Assembly (NCBI GenBank): GCA_021018815.1
Contig: JAITYX010000101.1
Location: 62,001 to 126,000 of the forward strand
Reading direction: 5' to 3'
Source: Talinum fruticosum
Lineage: Eukaryota > Streptophyta > Magnoliopsida > Caryophyllales > Talinaceae
DNA length: 64,000 nucleotides
Shown here: positions 1-10,989 of the stretch, in pieces
How positions within the stretch are numbered: position 1 is the stretch's first letter
Layout of the letters: every line of letters starts with the position of its first letter
Notes under the pieces: model-generated
What the model was told of the DNA's origin: nothing
The model's database searches: none
Seen by the model: only the letters and a program-made list of their open reading frames with translations
Translations under genes and position numbers: made by a program

Positions 1-280
1 ACATAGATTATCCATCTTGCAAACGAAAAGATATTAGGACATAGACTAGAAGCTCCTATTCAACAAATGCAACAAGCTAGAGTATATAAGCAGTTTCGAA
101 ATGATGTTGAAATGCTTTAAGGCATCAAAAGAAAATGAGGCACATAATCCTAAATGAACAAAATACCTTTAATGTTATCATTAGAAGAATGAAAAGAGGG
201 GTACACCATCTAAAATTTCCACTCATCAAGTCACATGCAAGTCAAGGTACAAGACCCTCATCCTTCACAAATCAAATAGC

Positions 281-690
281 GATCAAAGAGTGGTCAAGCT
301 TGGACACACAGTCGAGCTTCAGATCCAAGAGCGGTCAAAGACCAGAAACCTCGTAGAGATTTCCAAGAGCAATCAAAGTTCACACATCCAGTTGATCTTC
401 CGATCAAAGAGCAGTCAAAGTTTAGACACACTATCGAACTTTATATCATAGAGCGGTCAAATTCGGGCACCCTTCAAGGAAGTCTAAATCAAGATCTTTC
501 CTTGGATTCCAGGTCACTAAAACGATGAAGTCTAGGCAAATCTTGGCATAAGACAAGCATATGTCCCTATTTAAAAGAAAGTGGATGGACATCGAGCTTC
601 AAATCCAAGAGTGGTCAAGTTCGGACACCCTACGGAGTTTCGGATCCAAGAATGATCAAAGTTCATGAACCTTGCCAAATTTCAAGTTAA
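281..690 (+). repeat. Degenerate ~40-bp tandem repeat in the G2 3' region
   Basis: The core GATCMAAGAGNGGTCAA recurs near 281, 322, 362, 402 and 446, about 40-44 bp apart, and again near 603 and 646. Units also share a CGAGCTTC/TGGACAC part. Copies are diverged but the spacing is regular, so this is an old tandem array interrupted at about 480-590. Confidence 0.65.
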
Positions 691-1203
691 GGCTACTTCC
701 TTGGATTACGAGGTTATCAAATGACTAAATCTAGGCAACATCCTAACAAAAGATAAGCAACCGTCCCAATCTCGATGAAAGTGGATAAACATCAAGGCTT
801 CAGGTCCTCCCAATGGCGAAGTCAAGGCAAATCATTTGAAACATGCTTTGGCTACAAATCATTAGCTTACCAAACTCGGGTAAAATTTGAACTTAGTTAC
901 GTATGATTCTTAGCTAACAAAAATTTTAGTGCGAGAAAATTTCATAGCTAAGCTTTAGACCCGAAACGGTCAAGTTTAGGCCCCCTCATATAAGCTTTAG
1001 GACATTAATCAACCCAAGCTTAAGAATCAACCCCCGAATTTCGGACTTCATGCTCCGAGTCAAGTCCATATGTTTACTAGGGTTTAGGTCATAAGACCGC
1101 CAATTCTAGGTACCCCAACTTCGAAATGCAATTTGCATTCTAAGAAACAAGACAGATAAGTACCCTTTAGCGTCTACTTTGACCTTCATGTTTCATATTC
1201 GGT

Positions 1204-1219
1204 CAAAGTGGGGGCTAAC
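1204..1219 (+). other. Polypurine tract of G2
   Basis: CAAAGTGGGGGCTAAC lies immediately before the LTR start TGTAGACACC at 1220. A purine-rich tract abutting the 3' LTR primes plus-strand DNA synthesis in LTR retrotransposons. Confidence 0.7.
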
Positions 1220-1730
1220 TGTAGACACCTAAAAAGTGTTATCCTTATTTGTTTTAATTATTTTATTTATTTTTGTTAGCTTGGTGATGAAAACGCAACC
1301 TCATTCGTATACCCGAGCCAAGATCGGACTAAAGTAGAGTGACAAAAATCATTTTAGCCCACAAAAAGCCAACCAACACCAAAAACAGGGCAAAAGTGCA
1401 TCTGCTTGGACCAAATCTAGTACAAAATCAAAATTCTTGGTTGGTCCACCAGGTTTGGTCTCCCAAACCTTAAGCGGCGCCTGACCTCCAAGCCTACAAA
1501 AACACAACGTTTTGACTTCTTTTTAGCGTCCAAGCCCGGCACACTTTTTCGAGACCACAAGTATGGTCACCAGGGATAGGAGTCGAGGCATAGGCTCCCC
1601 GAATGACATTGTTTTTGGCTGGTTCAATGTCCCATATTTGCCTCTATCCATTTCCGAAAATCTTAACCATAGTTTATCCTTATCGACGACTTGGGGGATG
1701 AATTTAGGGTTTTTTCAACTCTAAATTTTT

Positions 1731-1740
1731 CTATAAATAC
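1731..1740 (+). promoter_or_regulatory. TATA box of the G2 LTR
   Basis: CTATAAATAC sits about 510 bp into the LTR and is followed by a pyrimidine-rich stretch (CTCCCTCC, TTCTCTCTCC), as expected at the U3/R border. Confidence 0.5.
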
Positions 1741-2053
1741 AAGGATTCTCCCTCCACTGAAAGCACATCAATTTCTGCTTCATTTCACCCCTATTCCGCT
1801 AAAATTTCCTACTCCATTATTTTCCTTCTTCTCTCTCCACAAATAATCTCATTTCCATTCTTAAACCGCATAAAAGCCTTCATTTTCTCCACTTCGAGTT
1901 TCATTCTGTCTTCCTGTCACTCTGTCGAAATTCCGTCGGGATTCTAGCCTAATAAGCGAGCCTACTTGAGGGCACCAACCGAATATCAAGCTTTTATTTT
2001 ATTTCATTTTGTTTTTGTTTCAATTTTTTTATCGCTTTTCGTATTGTGGTTTA

Positions 2054-2058
2054 AAGAT
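2054..2058. repeat. Target-site duplication AAGAT (left copy)
   Basis: AAGAT at 2054-2058 is repeated exactly at 5802-5806 on the far side of the solo LTR. A 5-bp duplication is normal for LTR-retrotransposon integration. Confidence 0.8.
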
Positions 2059-2664
2059 TGTTACGCCCCAATACATAACCACATACATAAGTAGTTAACA
2101 CTAGAAGACTCGTACATTGGGATACGTTACCGCCATTGTCATAATGAAAACAAGGCAAATTCATTTGAGCAAATTAATTATTCAAACAATTTATATAACA
2201 AACCAACCCAAATCTTCTTCATAGAAAATGAAATTTTCGAAACGCCGAGGATCAGCTGGAGAGGAATCATGAGCCAAGAGACCAAGGGAGGGACTAGCAT
2301 GCATGGGGTCAAGATGAACATCCGTACATCACTTCTCCGACCAACATTATCTTTTTTTCCCTCTTTTAACTTTAGGCGTGATTGTGAATAGTCCGCCATG
2401 CGCTCGACTTCCTAAAATTTTAAAACATAAAACAATAGACGTGTGAGCTAGAAGCTCAGTATGTTACCCATATAAAATAAAATTATAATTTAGGTGCTCT
2501 TAAATCATGCACATCTTAAATCATTTTTCTTGAATAAACAGGTTTGCGAACCGGTCAATTGTCGATTTGCTTTTCCGATTTAGCCAAACTTAGGACCCGT
2601 CATCGTGAAACAATCAATCATGGAATCCGACTCCTAGGTTCATTAAACCCCGAGACAGTCGGCT

Positions 2665-2769
2665 GTGAACAATTGAACGATTAACTATTCCGTGGACAAT
2701 TGAACGATTAACGATTCTCGTGAACAATTGAACAATTAACGATTCTGTGAACAATTGAACGATTAATGG
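2665..2769 (+). repeat. 27-28-bp tandem repeat inside the solo LTR
   Basis: Four units begin at 2665, 2692, 2720 and 2747. Each reads GTGNACAATTGAACRATTAA and ends in a short ACKATTCY-like tail. Spacing is 27, 28 and 27 bp. Confidence 0.85.
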
Positions 2770-5465
2770 TTAAATGCTCTGCTAGCAAGCAACGTTGTCC
2801 AGGTGTCCCCGGATCAACCATTTACAATTATGATTACGATTACGATTATGATTACATGCGGTCATAGACCATCATAACAATTAATGGTTCCTTTCCGTGG
2901 CCAAATCATGGTAAAACTCTTAAAACATATTCATAAATGCAATGAATTGTAAACACCAACTATTAATCGGTAAAACTTTTACTTTTACTATAAATGTAAA
3001 GGCAATAACATACCTCAGCGTGCCGAACACTTCAATTGCTTGATTGTTTCGCAACACAATTTCAATTCGATTTCTATTTCCAAAACGAATCTACTTTTAC
3101 ATATTATTAGTCTTTTAACAATACTTATATGCATTTACGATCACCAAACTTTTACTTGTCGCGTACCTATCCATATCATTTCCTTTTGATCTCGATATTC
3201 ATACGTTTTCTAGAAATAAGCTATTGATGATATAGTTTGAATTTGTATATAACAATTGACGAATTTAATTCCCCATTCTTTTAATAAAACTCAAGTTTGA
3301 TCTTTTGCTTCTATCACCTCTAGTCCGTAATTAATGTAGCCTAACCTTAATTGTACCACTCGTTTCATCTAATATGCCCGAGATATCCTCTTATCTCGTA
3401 AACCAAATATACTTCCTACTTAAGGTGTCGGTTTAGTTTTCTAATTTTCTAAACATTTTGGCAAAATTTCGTTTGAAACATGACATAACCATTAGGCTAA
3501 AAGCCTTAAAAACCTGTCATAAAATCCACAATAAAACTCAACGAGCCACACGCTCGCAGTACACAACTCAACGGTCACATGTTGGAGTATATTCGAACCG
3601 CAAAACTCAAGTTTCAAACCAAGTATATAAACCAAGTTACAATCTCGTCAATATTCTCACTTTCTTGTGCTCATGAACTTTTCGATTTTTTATCAAGGCA
3701 AGAACCTTCATACATATATATTTATAGCTAAGGCTTCGGTTAAGCAATTTAATCATAAAAATCTCGATTATCGGGAGATGGCTCCGTACAATTAATTCCT
3801 TTATGAGTAGTACCAATAATCGGTTAATAATTTAGTGGGTCGTAGACAAAATAGTGAAACTCATTAATATGTTAACATGTTAACATTTAAATATTTTGAA
3901 AAGTACAAATAGTAACGTACCTCAAATAGTTGTTCGTTTTCCTTTAAATATTGTTTTTTGTTATTTTCTTCGAACATGTCGCTCCCATCGATTTTCTATT
4001 TTCATGAAGAAATTTGATTTATGCATTAATAAACTTAATAACTACTCTCTATTTGTGATAAACTTTTCACATTTGACTTCCTCTAATTCCCCATTGATTA
4101 CTCAAATTCATTTGAATTTCTAACTTCCTTTAATTCCGTAAATTTCTTTTCCCTCTCCTCCTCCTACTCAATTCAACATTCTAATTTTCTTTTCAAGTCA
4201 AGTCTCACTTTAAGTAATTTTTCGAATTCTCGCAAAGATCATTACACATTGAGTTATTCTTGTCTTTTCACCACCATATTACTTATTATCACCAAATTAC
4301 TAACTTCATCAAGGTCTCTATTAATTTCAATAAAGTTCGAAGTATAACCCAATTTCATTTTTCAATTAAGCTCAACATAACCTAATTTTAATCACTTTCC
4401 CCATGATCATATATCTATCATCCTATCCACTTTCTACATTTCAAATTAATTCGCAATTGTACAATTAGACCAAGACTCCATTACGTTAATTTACTCAAGT
4501 TTAGCACACATACAAACAAATAAATTCAATTCTCTATCAATCTTCAATGTCTCATTTACACATTCTTGAAATCAACTCCCAACAACATACTCAATATGTT
4601 CGAAGAAAATAACAAAAAACAATATTTAAAAGTTAAACAAGCACATTCACAATTACAATAAACCTAAATAAATTTTGCAATTCCACTTCAACACATAATA
4701 ATCCCTAAATCCAATTTCATTTTCTCCCACAATTCCTTCACTTCCACCACAATCAATTCACAATTCACATATACTTGTCTAATTATTCAATAATAACATA
4801 AATTTATGATAAAATTTGCTTAGAAATTAAGGATTGGAGATATACCTCAAATTGGGTTAGATGTGAGATTGGATGGGGGTGGCTCGGTGGTGGAGATTCG
4901 GCTACGTGAGAAGTTGGTTGGCAGCGTCGGCGCCGGCGGAGGAGTCGGTCGGCAGCTAGAGGGTGGCCGGGGGCGGCGCCGGTCCTCGCCTAGCCGCAGC
5001 AGCCGGCAAGGCTGTCCTGCCCGCTTGACGTGAAACAGAGGAAAGAGGGGAGAGAAGAAGGTGATGGTGGCAGAGAGGGGGCGATAGCGAGTAGTAGGCG
5101 TCGGCGGCAGCCGGGGACGGCGGCAGTAGCCGGCTAGTTCGAGCAACACCAGCGAGAGGGTAGGACAGCCATACTTGGCGCAGAACAAAGCAAAAGCGGG
5201 GAAAGAAGTGGTCGCCGGTGGCAACAAAGGTGGCGGTCACGGTGCACCGGCGACGGACTACCGACGGCGGCAAGTCCAACTAAGATTGGCCGGTGGTGGT
5301 AAGGGAGGGGGAGAGCAGAGAGGAGAAGTGAAGGTGGGGAGATGAGAGAGAAAATGGAGGGCTTGGTTTTCAAACCCTCACCCTCCTTTTACCGATTTCC
5401 CGATCCTTCCACCATCTTCTTTTCTTTTCTTTTTTTTTCTAAAATTTTATTTGTGTTATAATAAT

Positions 5466-5467
<2 letters not shown>

Positions 5468-5550
<83 letters not shown>
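5468..5550. repeat. (AT)n microsatellite
   Basis: About 41 uninterrupted AT dinucleotides inside the solo LTR. Read on the minus strand it precedes the pyrimidine-rich leader-like sequence and could supply TATA function; that role is inference. Confidence 0.95.
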
Positions 5551-5551
<1 letters not shown>

Positions 5552-6660
5552 TGTTTTATTTTATTTCTTTTTACTTATTAATTTATCCAGATTCAGAATG
5601 AAATTATTCGAACATATATACATTTCGTAGTGCAAATGTAAATTTGTACGAATTACCCGTTATTATTTACGATTATCAACTTTGTTCGCATCTTTTATTT
5701 CGATTTCAGTATTGTGCGCGACTCACCGCTCTTAAACAATATTAAGACAATAAAATGCAAATTTAAAATAATTAATTACAATTAAGTTTCGGGGTGTTAC
5801 AAAGATGTAATTTCATTTAGTTTTCTCCTCGCTCGATGTAATCTTATTTATTGTTTTCCTTTAAAGCTTTCATTTAATTTGCTTTCTTAGTTGCTTTTAT
5901 TTATTGCTTTGCATCATGTTTTGATGTCCTTTAATTTCGCCTCTTGCATGTTGACTGATTGTTTTCTTTAACACAATTTTTACGCACTTATTTAATTGGT
6001 AGAGACCATTTTTATGAACAAGTGGAATGAGGACTGTCCCTCGTCATTTTGTCTGTTTGCCCCCAACAATGGATCATTGGTTTAAGGCAACTGGAGTTTT
6101 TGTTTAAAAAAAAACCTTTCTTAATTTTGAGTTTTTATCCCTTTTGGTTGTCCTTTTGGTAAACTCAAAATTAGGAAAGTGATTTGTTATTTTTTGTTTC
6201 AAAACTATCTCGGTTACTCCCCATTTTAATCTTTTTAATTCTAAAAGTTGCACGTCGATTTTTCTACAAAAATTTGAAAAAATTAGGAGCTGAATGATGG
6301 TCCAGCCATCCGATCAAGACTACCATGACAGTCTAGACAGATGGTTGGCGCCGCTCAGTAGTCCTCAAGGGTTGGCTCGAGCTCCTCTCTCTGACCGGGC
6401 CTAGCTCGGTCTAGGCGCTTAAGGCTATTTGGCCCAAGGAGCTTTACGACGAGTGTGTTTCTTTTCTTTTCTTTTCTTTCTTTCAATTTCACATGCATGT
6501 CGAGAATTCTAAAACCTATTTTTGAATAGAAAACGATTCTTAAAAATCAACAATCAACCCCTTAAAAATCGAAATCATTATTCGCCTTGATAAGTGCACC
6601 TCGTGTGGAGCCCACATTTGTCGGAAAAGCGACACAAGCCGTAATTTCATATATATCAAC

Positions 6661-6838
6661 ATAATATTGGGGTCAAATATACTATTCAGAAAAGTTGTGC
6701 CAAATACGTGAAAACCAATATTAAGATTATCACCTACAAATAGTTTCAACAAAATAGAATCAGACCTCTCTTAATTTTTAAGAACTTGGAACCTAGAGTT
6801 ATATCCACATAGTATAGTCACCTGCCATAAATTACTTA
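6661..6838. other. Unassigned sequence between G2 LTR and MITE
   Basis: AT-rich sequence with no recognisable gene, repeat or motif. It may hold the true right end of the G2 LTR. Confidence 0.4.
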
Positions 6839-6839
6839 T

Positions 6840-7665
6840 GGGGTGTTTGGTTGGGAGTTTAGGAATGGAATTTAATATCTCTAGGTATCAAATTTTTATA
6901 ATTTGTGTTTGGTTGAACTTTGAGGGAATGAGATTTGATTTTTAGGGGTATCAAATCTCCCCAAATACAACTATTTTGATTCCTCCCATTTTTTAGATGT
7001 ATCAAATCCCATTCCTCCAAGGAATCGGATTTTCTTTTTCAAAAAAATAATAATTCATGAAATCCCCTTTTCTTCCATTTTTTTATCAAATTCCAATTAT
7101 TAATAAGATATCCTTATGTTTATTTTTATTTTATAATATGTCATTTTAAATTTTTCAAATGATACGTAAGTGATAAAGTTTATATATGAAATATTATTTT
7201 TGCACATATGTGAAGGTTAATATGAATCTTATTTGCTCATTTTAATTTGAGCACGTTATAAAAATATTTTCAATTAAAACTAATCAAGTTCATTTATTGT
7301 TATTTTGATTTGGTTCTTATGTTTTTTTGTCACAATGATATATAATTTTGGTTTATAAATTGGATTAAAAAATAAAGATTAATTAAAGATAATAAATATA
7401 ATTTATTTATAAAAATATATTCCAAATAGGTTCATTACATTTATAAGAAAAAAAATTATAATTTTAATTGTGGGAAATGTATTAAAAAAATACAATTTTG
7501 ATTTCATTCCATAACTAAATTAAATAATAGAAATTGAGTTATAACTTCATTCCCGATATAAACCAAACACTTAGATTTTATAAATCAACTCTCATTCCAT
7601 TTTTCTGAGACTTCGGGTTTCATTTCATTTCATTCCATTCCACTGCATGTGAACCAAACAACCTC
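6840..7665. mobile_element. Tourist/PIF-Harbinger-like MITE upstream of the FBPase gene
   Basis: The left end GGGGTGTTTGGTT and right end AACCAAACAACCTC are imperfect inverted repeats, and TTA lies next to both ends (6836-6838, with one T between it and the element, and 7666-7668). A 3-bp TTA duplication is typical of Tourist/Harbinger MITEs. The interior is AT-rich and non-coding. A second inner pair exists: GTGTTTGGTT near 6905 and AACCAAACAC at 7561-7570, so the ends are double or the element is nested. Both flanks carry ATTCCATT-type motifs. It lies about 290 bp upstream of the FBPase ATG. A hAT MITE is the alternative, but no 8-bp duplication is seen. Confidence 0.65.
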
Positions 7666-7668
7666 TTA

Positions 7669-7957
7669 GTATTAATCGAGGTCATTTTGCAATACTAGCT
7701 AGCAAGGTTAAGACCCCAGCCACAGCAACCCTTTCTGGCACCGTCGATGCCGATGATCGCAAAAACAGAGGACACTCCAAGCAGGATAAGTGGGGCCGTG
7801 AAAAGTAACGAAGTGTCATTGCCAGCCTCACAATCTCATCCCCTCTCTCCGAACACTAAATGCCCATACAAATCAAATCCCAAATATCCCCTGCCTTCGT
7901 CCATTAGTCAAAGAAAAAGAAAACTACTCCAAGCCAGCGATAGGAGTAAAGAAATCC
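7669..7957 (+). promoter_or_regulatory. Proximal promoter and 5' leader of the FBPase gene
   Basis: This is the 289 bp between the MITE and the start codon. GATAAG at 7785-7790 matches the I-box core common in light-regulated plastid-protein genes. A pyrimidine-rich patch (CATCCCCTCTCTCC) lies near 7839-7852. No clean TATA box is visible, which is common for plant photosynthesis genes with pyrimidine-rich initiators. Two upstream ATGs exist: one at 7747 opens a 131-codon frame that overlaps the main start out of frame, and one at 7860 opens a 15-codon uORF. Whether either is transcribed depends on the transcription start, which cannot be read from sequence alone. Confidence 0.45.
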
Positions 7958-10135
7958 ATGGCAGCAATGGCAGCTGCATCAACTCCATCACTAAAGTTGC
8001 TTTTCACGAGCCCCAATTCTCTTTCTTCCCTCCCTCCACTTCAGCTATGCCTCACGCATTCGAAGTCCCTCCTCTCACATCACTCGAGAAGGAGGAGATA
8101 TGCAGCTTCCCTCCGATGCATGGCAATGGCCCCCACAACTGAGGCGGAGACGACCAAGAAGAGCGGAAGCAGGTTCGAAATTCAAACCCTCACTAGCTGG
8201 CTGCTCAAGCAGGAGCAATCAGGGGTCATTGATGCGGAACTTACCATCGTGATTTCGAGCATCTCCATGGCTTGTAAGCAGATTGCTGCTTTGGTTCAAA
8301 GAGCTCCTATTTCTAACCTCACTGGAGTTCAAGGCGCTGTCAATGTCCAAGGAGAGGACCAAAAGAAGCTTGACGTTGTCTCGAATGAGGTCCTATACGC
8401 TCTGTTTTCATTCTTAAGATGCATATGTCCGGAGCAAGATTCATTTTGATTTTTTTAATTATTTTTTTGCGGGCGGGGAAGGTTGTGCATCGTGTCGTCT
8501 ATTGGAATCACATGCAGAATTTGTGGGAAATGGCTTCTAGAAAGCCAGGATAGTGAGCTACACGCGATACTTAAGCAATCTCCACCATTTGGATGGTTGA
8601 AGCAGTGACTTTTTGGCGTCCTTTTCAACTTGGATATTATGACAGTATAATATATCGATATAACTCATTGAAACTGTCATCCAATTATTTGTTGAGTATT
8701 AGACAATCAAAAGCTTCATGTTCTAAGCTGAACCGAAAGTTGTCTCTTTATAATTTATGAGTTAGGGTGTCACATTTGAAATAATAGTTAGGCAGAGTAT
8801 GGGGTATATATATTGATTTGTATTAGATAACTAAAACAGAATCTATTTGAAAAGAGGATTCTCCAGATATCTTGTGCAGAAGTTAAGGGAGTTGATGATG
8901 ACAGGTGTTTTCAAACTGCTTAAGATCAAGTGGGAGAACAGGAATAATAGCATCGGAGGAAGAGGATGTACCAGTAGCTGTAGAAGAGAGCTACTCTGGC
9001 AATTACATTGTGGTGTTTGATCCCCTTGATGGGTCATCCAACATCGATGCTGCAGTGTCAACTGGTTCGATCTTTGGCATTTACAGCCCTAATGATGAGT
9101 GCCTCGTATCAGAAAATGACTCAGAGGTGACTTCATCCTCTATGCTACTTCCATTTTTTCCATTCTACCCCTCTCATGGGAGCCCACGAGTGTGCATAAT
9201 TGTTACTTTTGGATATAACAAAGTACGTAAAATTGTAAAATAAGAAATCTAAAAGTAATACAAGGTAGTATATATTGCTACTGAAGTAATCTGAGGTCAG
9301 TAGAAGAGATGCGTGGAAAAATCCCAAAGTTGTGGTAATTTGATAACCACGTAACTTGCTTATTATCCAGATTAATAAAGTGTGAAATGCATGAGATTGA
9401 TTTTTTCATTGTATCTGTATCTATGGAAATTGTCTAATTTGATGCATAATACAATACAGCTGAGCACAGAAGAGCAAAGATGCGTAGTTAATGTCTGTCA
9501 GCCAGGGAACAACCTTCTTGCCGCCGGCTATTGCATGTACTCCAGCTCGATTATCTTTGTACTCACCATAGGAAAAGGAGTCTACGCATTCACCTTAGAT
9601 CCCATGTATGGTGAGTTTGTCTTGACCCAAGAAAACATTCAGATACCCAAAACCGGGAAAATATATGCTTTCAATGAAGGAAACTACCAACTTTGGGATG
9701 ACAAGTTGAAGAAGTACATTGATTCCCTTAAAGACCCTGGTCCAAGTGGGAAGCCCTACTCTGCTCGGTACATTGGGAGTCTTGTGGGGGACTTTCACCG
9801 AACACTTCTATACGGTGGAATTTATGGGTACCCAAGGGATAAGAAAAGCAAGAATGGAAAGCTGAGGCTTTTGTATGAATGTGCACCAATGAGCTTTATA
9901 GTGGAGCAAGCAGGTGGCAAAGGATCTGATGGTCACCGGAGAATACTCGACATTGAACCAACAGAGGTAAGCTAGTTTTCATCAGTATCTGATTTAGTAT
10001 CCCTGCATGAAACTGAGACTTGTTGCTTATTGGATATATACTTTCCGTTGAATTTGGAAACAGATTCACCAGCGTGTACCGTTGTACATTGGGAGCGTCG
10101 AGGAAGTGGAGAAATTGGAGAAGTATCTCGCTTAA
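7958..10135 (+). CDS. CFBP1: Chloroplast fructose-1,6-bisphosphatase (four exons, intact)
   Basis: The enzyme hydrolyses fructose 1,6-bisphosphate to fructose 6-phosphate in the Calvin-Benson cycle of the stroma. The exons I read are 7958-8389, 8905-9126, 9460-9966 and 10064-10135. All junctions are phase 0 with GT-AG introns of 515, 333 and 97 bp, giving 410 residues, normal for the family. Residues 1 to about 55 form a Ser/Leu/Arg-rich transit peptide ending near SLRC. Catalytic features are Glu162-164, the metal-binding [11 protein letters not shown] motif (Asp183, Asp186) and Glu358 in LLYECAP. Regulatory cysteines 210, 226 and 231 match the thioredoxin-controlled trio of isoform 1 and are absent from isoform 2. 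The C-terminus [11 protein letters not shown] is typical. The second donor, GTGACT, is weak. The start is the first in-frame ATG that yields a transit peptide; a later Met at residue 55 would remove it. Confidence 0.96.
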
Positions 10136-10989
10136 GTAATCTGTTCACAAATGAAGGGCATTTGTCCATAAATGTGAATTTTAATGACAATTTTTCCTTT
10201 TTTCCCCTTCCAAGAGCAAGCATGAAGGGCCAAACATTTTCTCTGCATTGTTAATACGTGTTATGCCGTTGATTATATGCTTGAATATGTTATGCCATTG
10301 ATTTTGAATATGACCAATCAATTGAGAAATAATTTCGTATTGCTTATACTTATTGCATGCTTAATATCTTGATCTCATATTCAAATACTGAATTAGTTTG
10401 TTATCTTGCTTGTCACTAATTTATTTTTTGAGCTGAAAATCTGAGACTGCTCTTTTCAAGGCCCTGAATATCAGTGCCATCTTAGTAAGTCTCTCATATT
10501 TCGATTATCTATTATTTATTTCTTGCCATGGTTAAACTGATTTTATAGGCATGGATATTTATTATTTGTGAGATATTATTTCCTTAATTTGTTTCAAAAT
10601 ATCCTCGAGCTTTTTTGTATAAATAGAATCAGATTCTGAGTTGGGTATTTTTCAGGGGCACTGAAAATAAGTCAGTGTTGTTATCTAAGTGGCATTCCTT
10701 TTATAGCATCTATTGCTTTGAATATTATTTCTAATACCTTATATCATTGCCAAATTTAAGTAGTTGTATTCCTGGTTCACACTTACATTATATTACTTCA
10801 TATACTTGCCTACATCAGAGCTCCAAATAATCTAGGGCAAAATCCTCATTCAAATAAGGTTAGAAACTCATACTGCTCAAAAAAGGGAGAAATTAGGTTG
10901 GAAGATCTCATTCAAATATTTTGGCGAAATTCAAGGACTATTTCTGGAATAAAACTCAAAATAGAGTCAATAACGAAACGGAAAGTCAC
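10136..10989 (+). other. FBPase 3' flank and intergenic sequence
   Basis: AT-rich sequence after the stop codon. The first few hundred bases should contain the 3' UTR, but no canonical AATAAA stands out close to the stop, so the polyadenylation site is not called. No other gene, transposon end or RNA gene is recognised. Confidence 0.5.

Larger units (their letters stand above)
1..1219 (+). mobile_element. 3' internal non-coding end of a Tat-type Ty3-gypsy element (G2)
   Basis: This stretch ends in a purine-rich tract directly followed by TGTAGACACC, the usual polypurine tract/3' LTR junction of plant Tat-type gypsy elements. It therefore reads as the segment between pol and the 3' LTR. I see no convincing coding sequence; the 73-codon frame at 135-356 runs through the local tandem repeat and has no recognisable domain. 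Elements of this lineage are known for long non-coding 3' regions carrying tandem repeats, and this one has such an array. The rest of the element lies left of the window. The Tat assignment is inferred from the junction and from LTR similarity to element G1. Confidence 0.6.
2059..5801 (-). mobile_element. Solo LTR of a TGTAACACCCC-type (probably Tekay/Del chromovirus) element
   Basis: The block begins TGTTACGCCCC and ends GGGGTGTTACA, an imperfect terminal inverted repeat with TG...CA ends. It is flanked by perfect AAGAT duplications at 2054-2058 and 5802-5806, and the host LTR is continuous across it. A 3743-bp unit with one pair of LTR-like ends, 5-bp duplications and no coding sequence is best read as a solo LTR left by LTR-LTR recombination. 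Very long LTRs with these termini are typical of plant Tekay/Del-type gypsy elements. Minus orientation is preferred because, read that way, an AT run (5550-5468) is followed by a C/T-rich leader and a GC-rich region (5400-4850), then a splice-donor-like GAGGTATA. No domain supports the family name. Confidence 0.6.
1220..6660 (+). repeat. 3' LTR of gypsy element G2, interrupted by a nested solo LTR
   Basis: The LTR starts with TGTAGACACC right after the polypurine tract. Its body is alignable by eye with the G1 5' LTR at 12133-14517: the start, the TATCGCTTT-CGTATTGT stretch and a TGTAATC-rich U5 appear in both. A TATA-like CTATAAATAC at 1731-1740 is the likely core promoter. The sequence is split: 1220-2058 joins smoothly to 5807 onward once the insertion at 2059-5801 and its AAGAT duplication are removed. 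The right end is uncertain; similarity to G1 fades near 6.6-6.7 kb. Confidence 0.6.

Noticed and set aside
2665..2769. Possible CRISPR-like array
   Set aside because: Units are head-to-tail tandem copies with no unique spacers, inside a plant LTR; the same holds for the arrays at 281-690 and 15286-15438.
4847..5373. Three overlapping minus-strand frames of 79-126 codons
   Set aside because: They are Pro/Arg/Leu-rich translations of a GC-rich, C/T-rich segment of the solo LTR, open in several frames at once, with no domain.
7747..8142. 131-codon frame overlapping FBPase exon 1
   Set aside because: It is out of frame with the clearly conserved FBPase coding sequence and has no family resemblance; kept only as an upstream-ATG remark.
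9382..9459. Upstream Met and 26 codons in frame with FBPase exon 3
   Set aside because: The residues before LSTEEQRC have no counterpart in FBPases and lie before a good acceptor (ATACAG); they are intron sequence.
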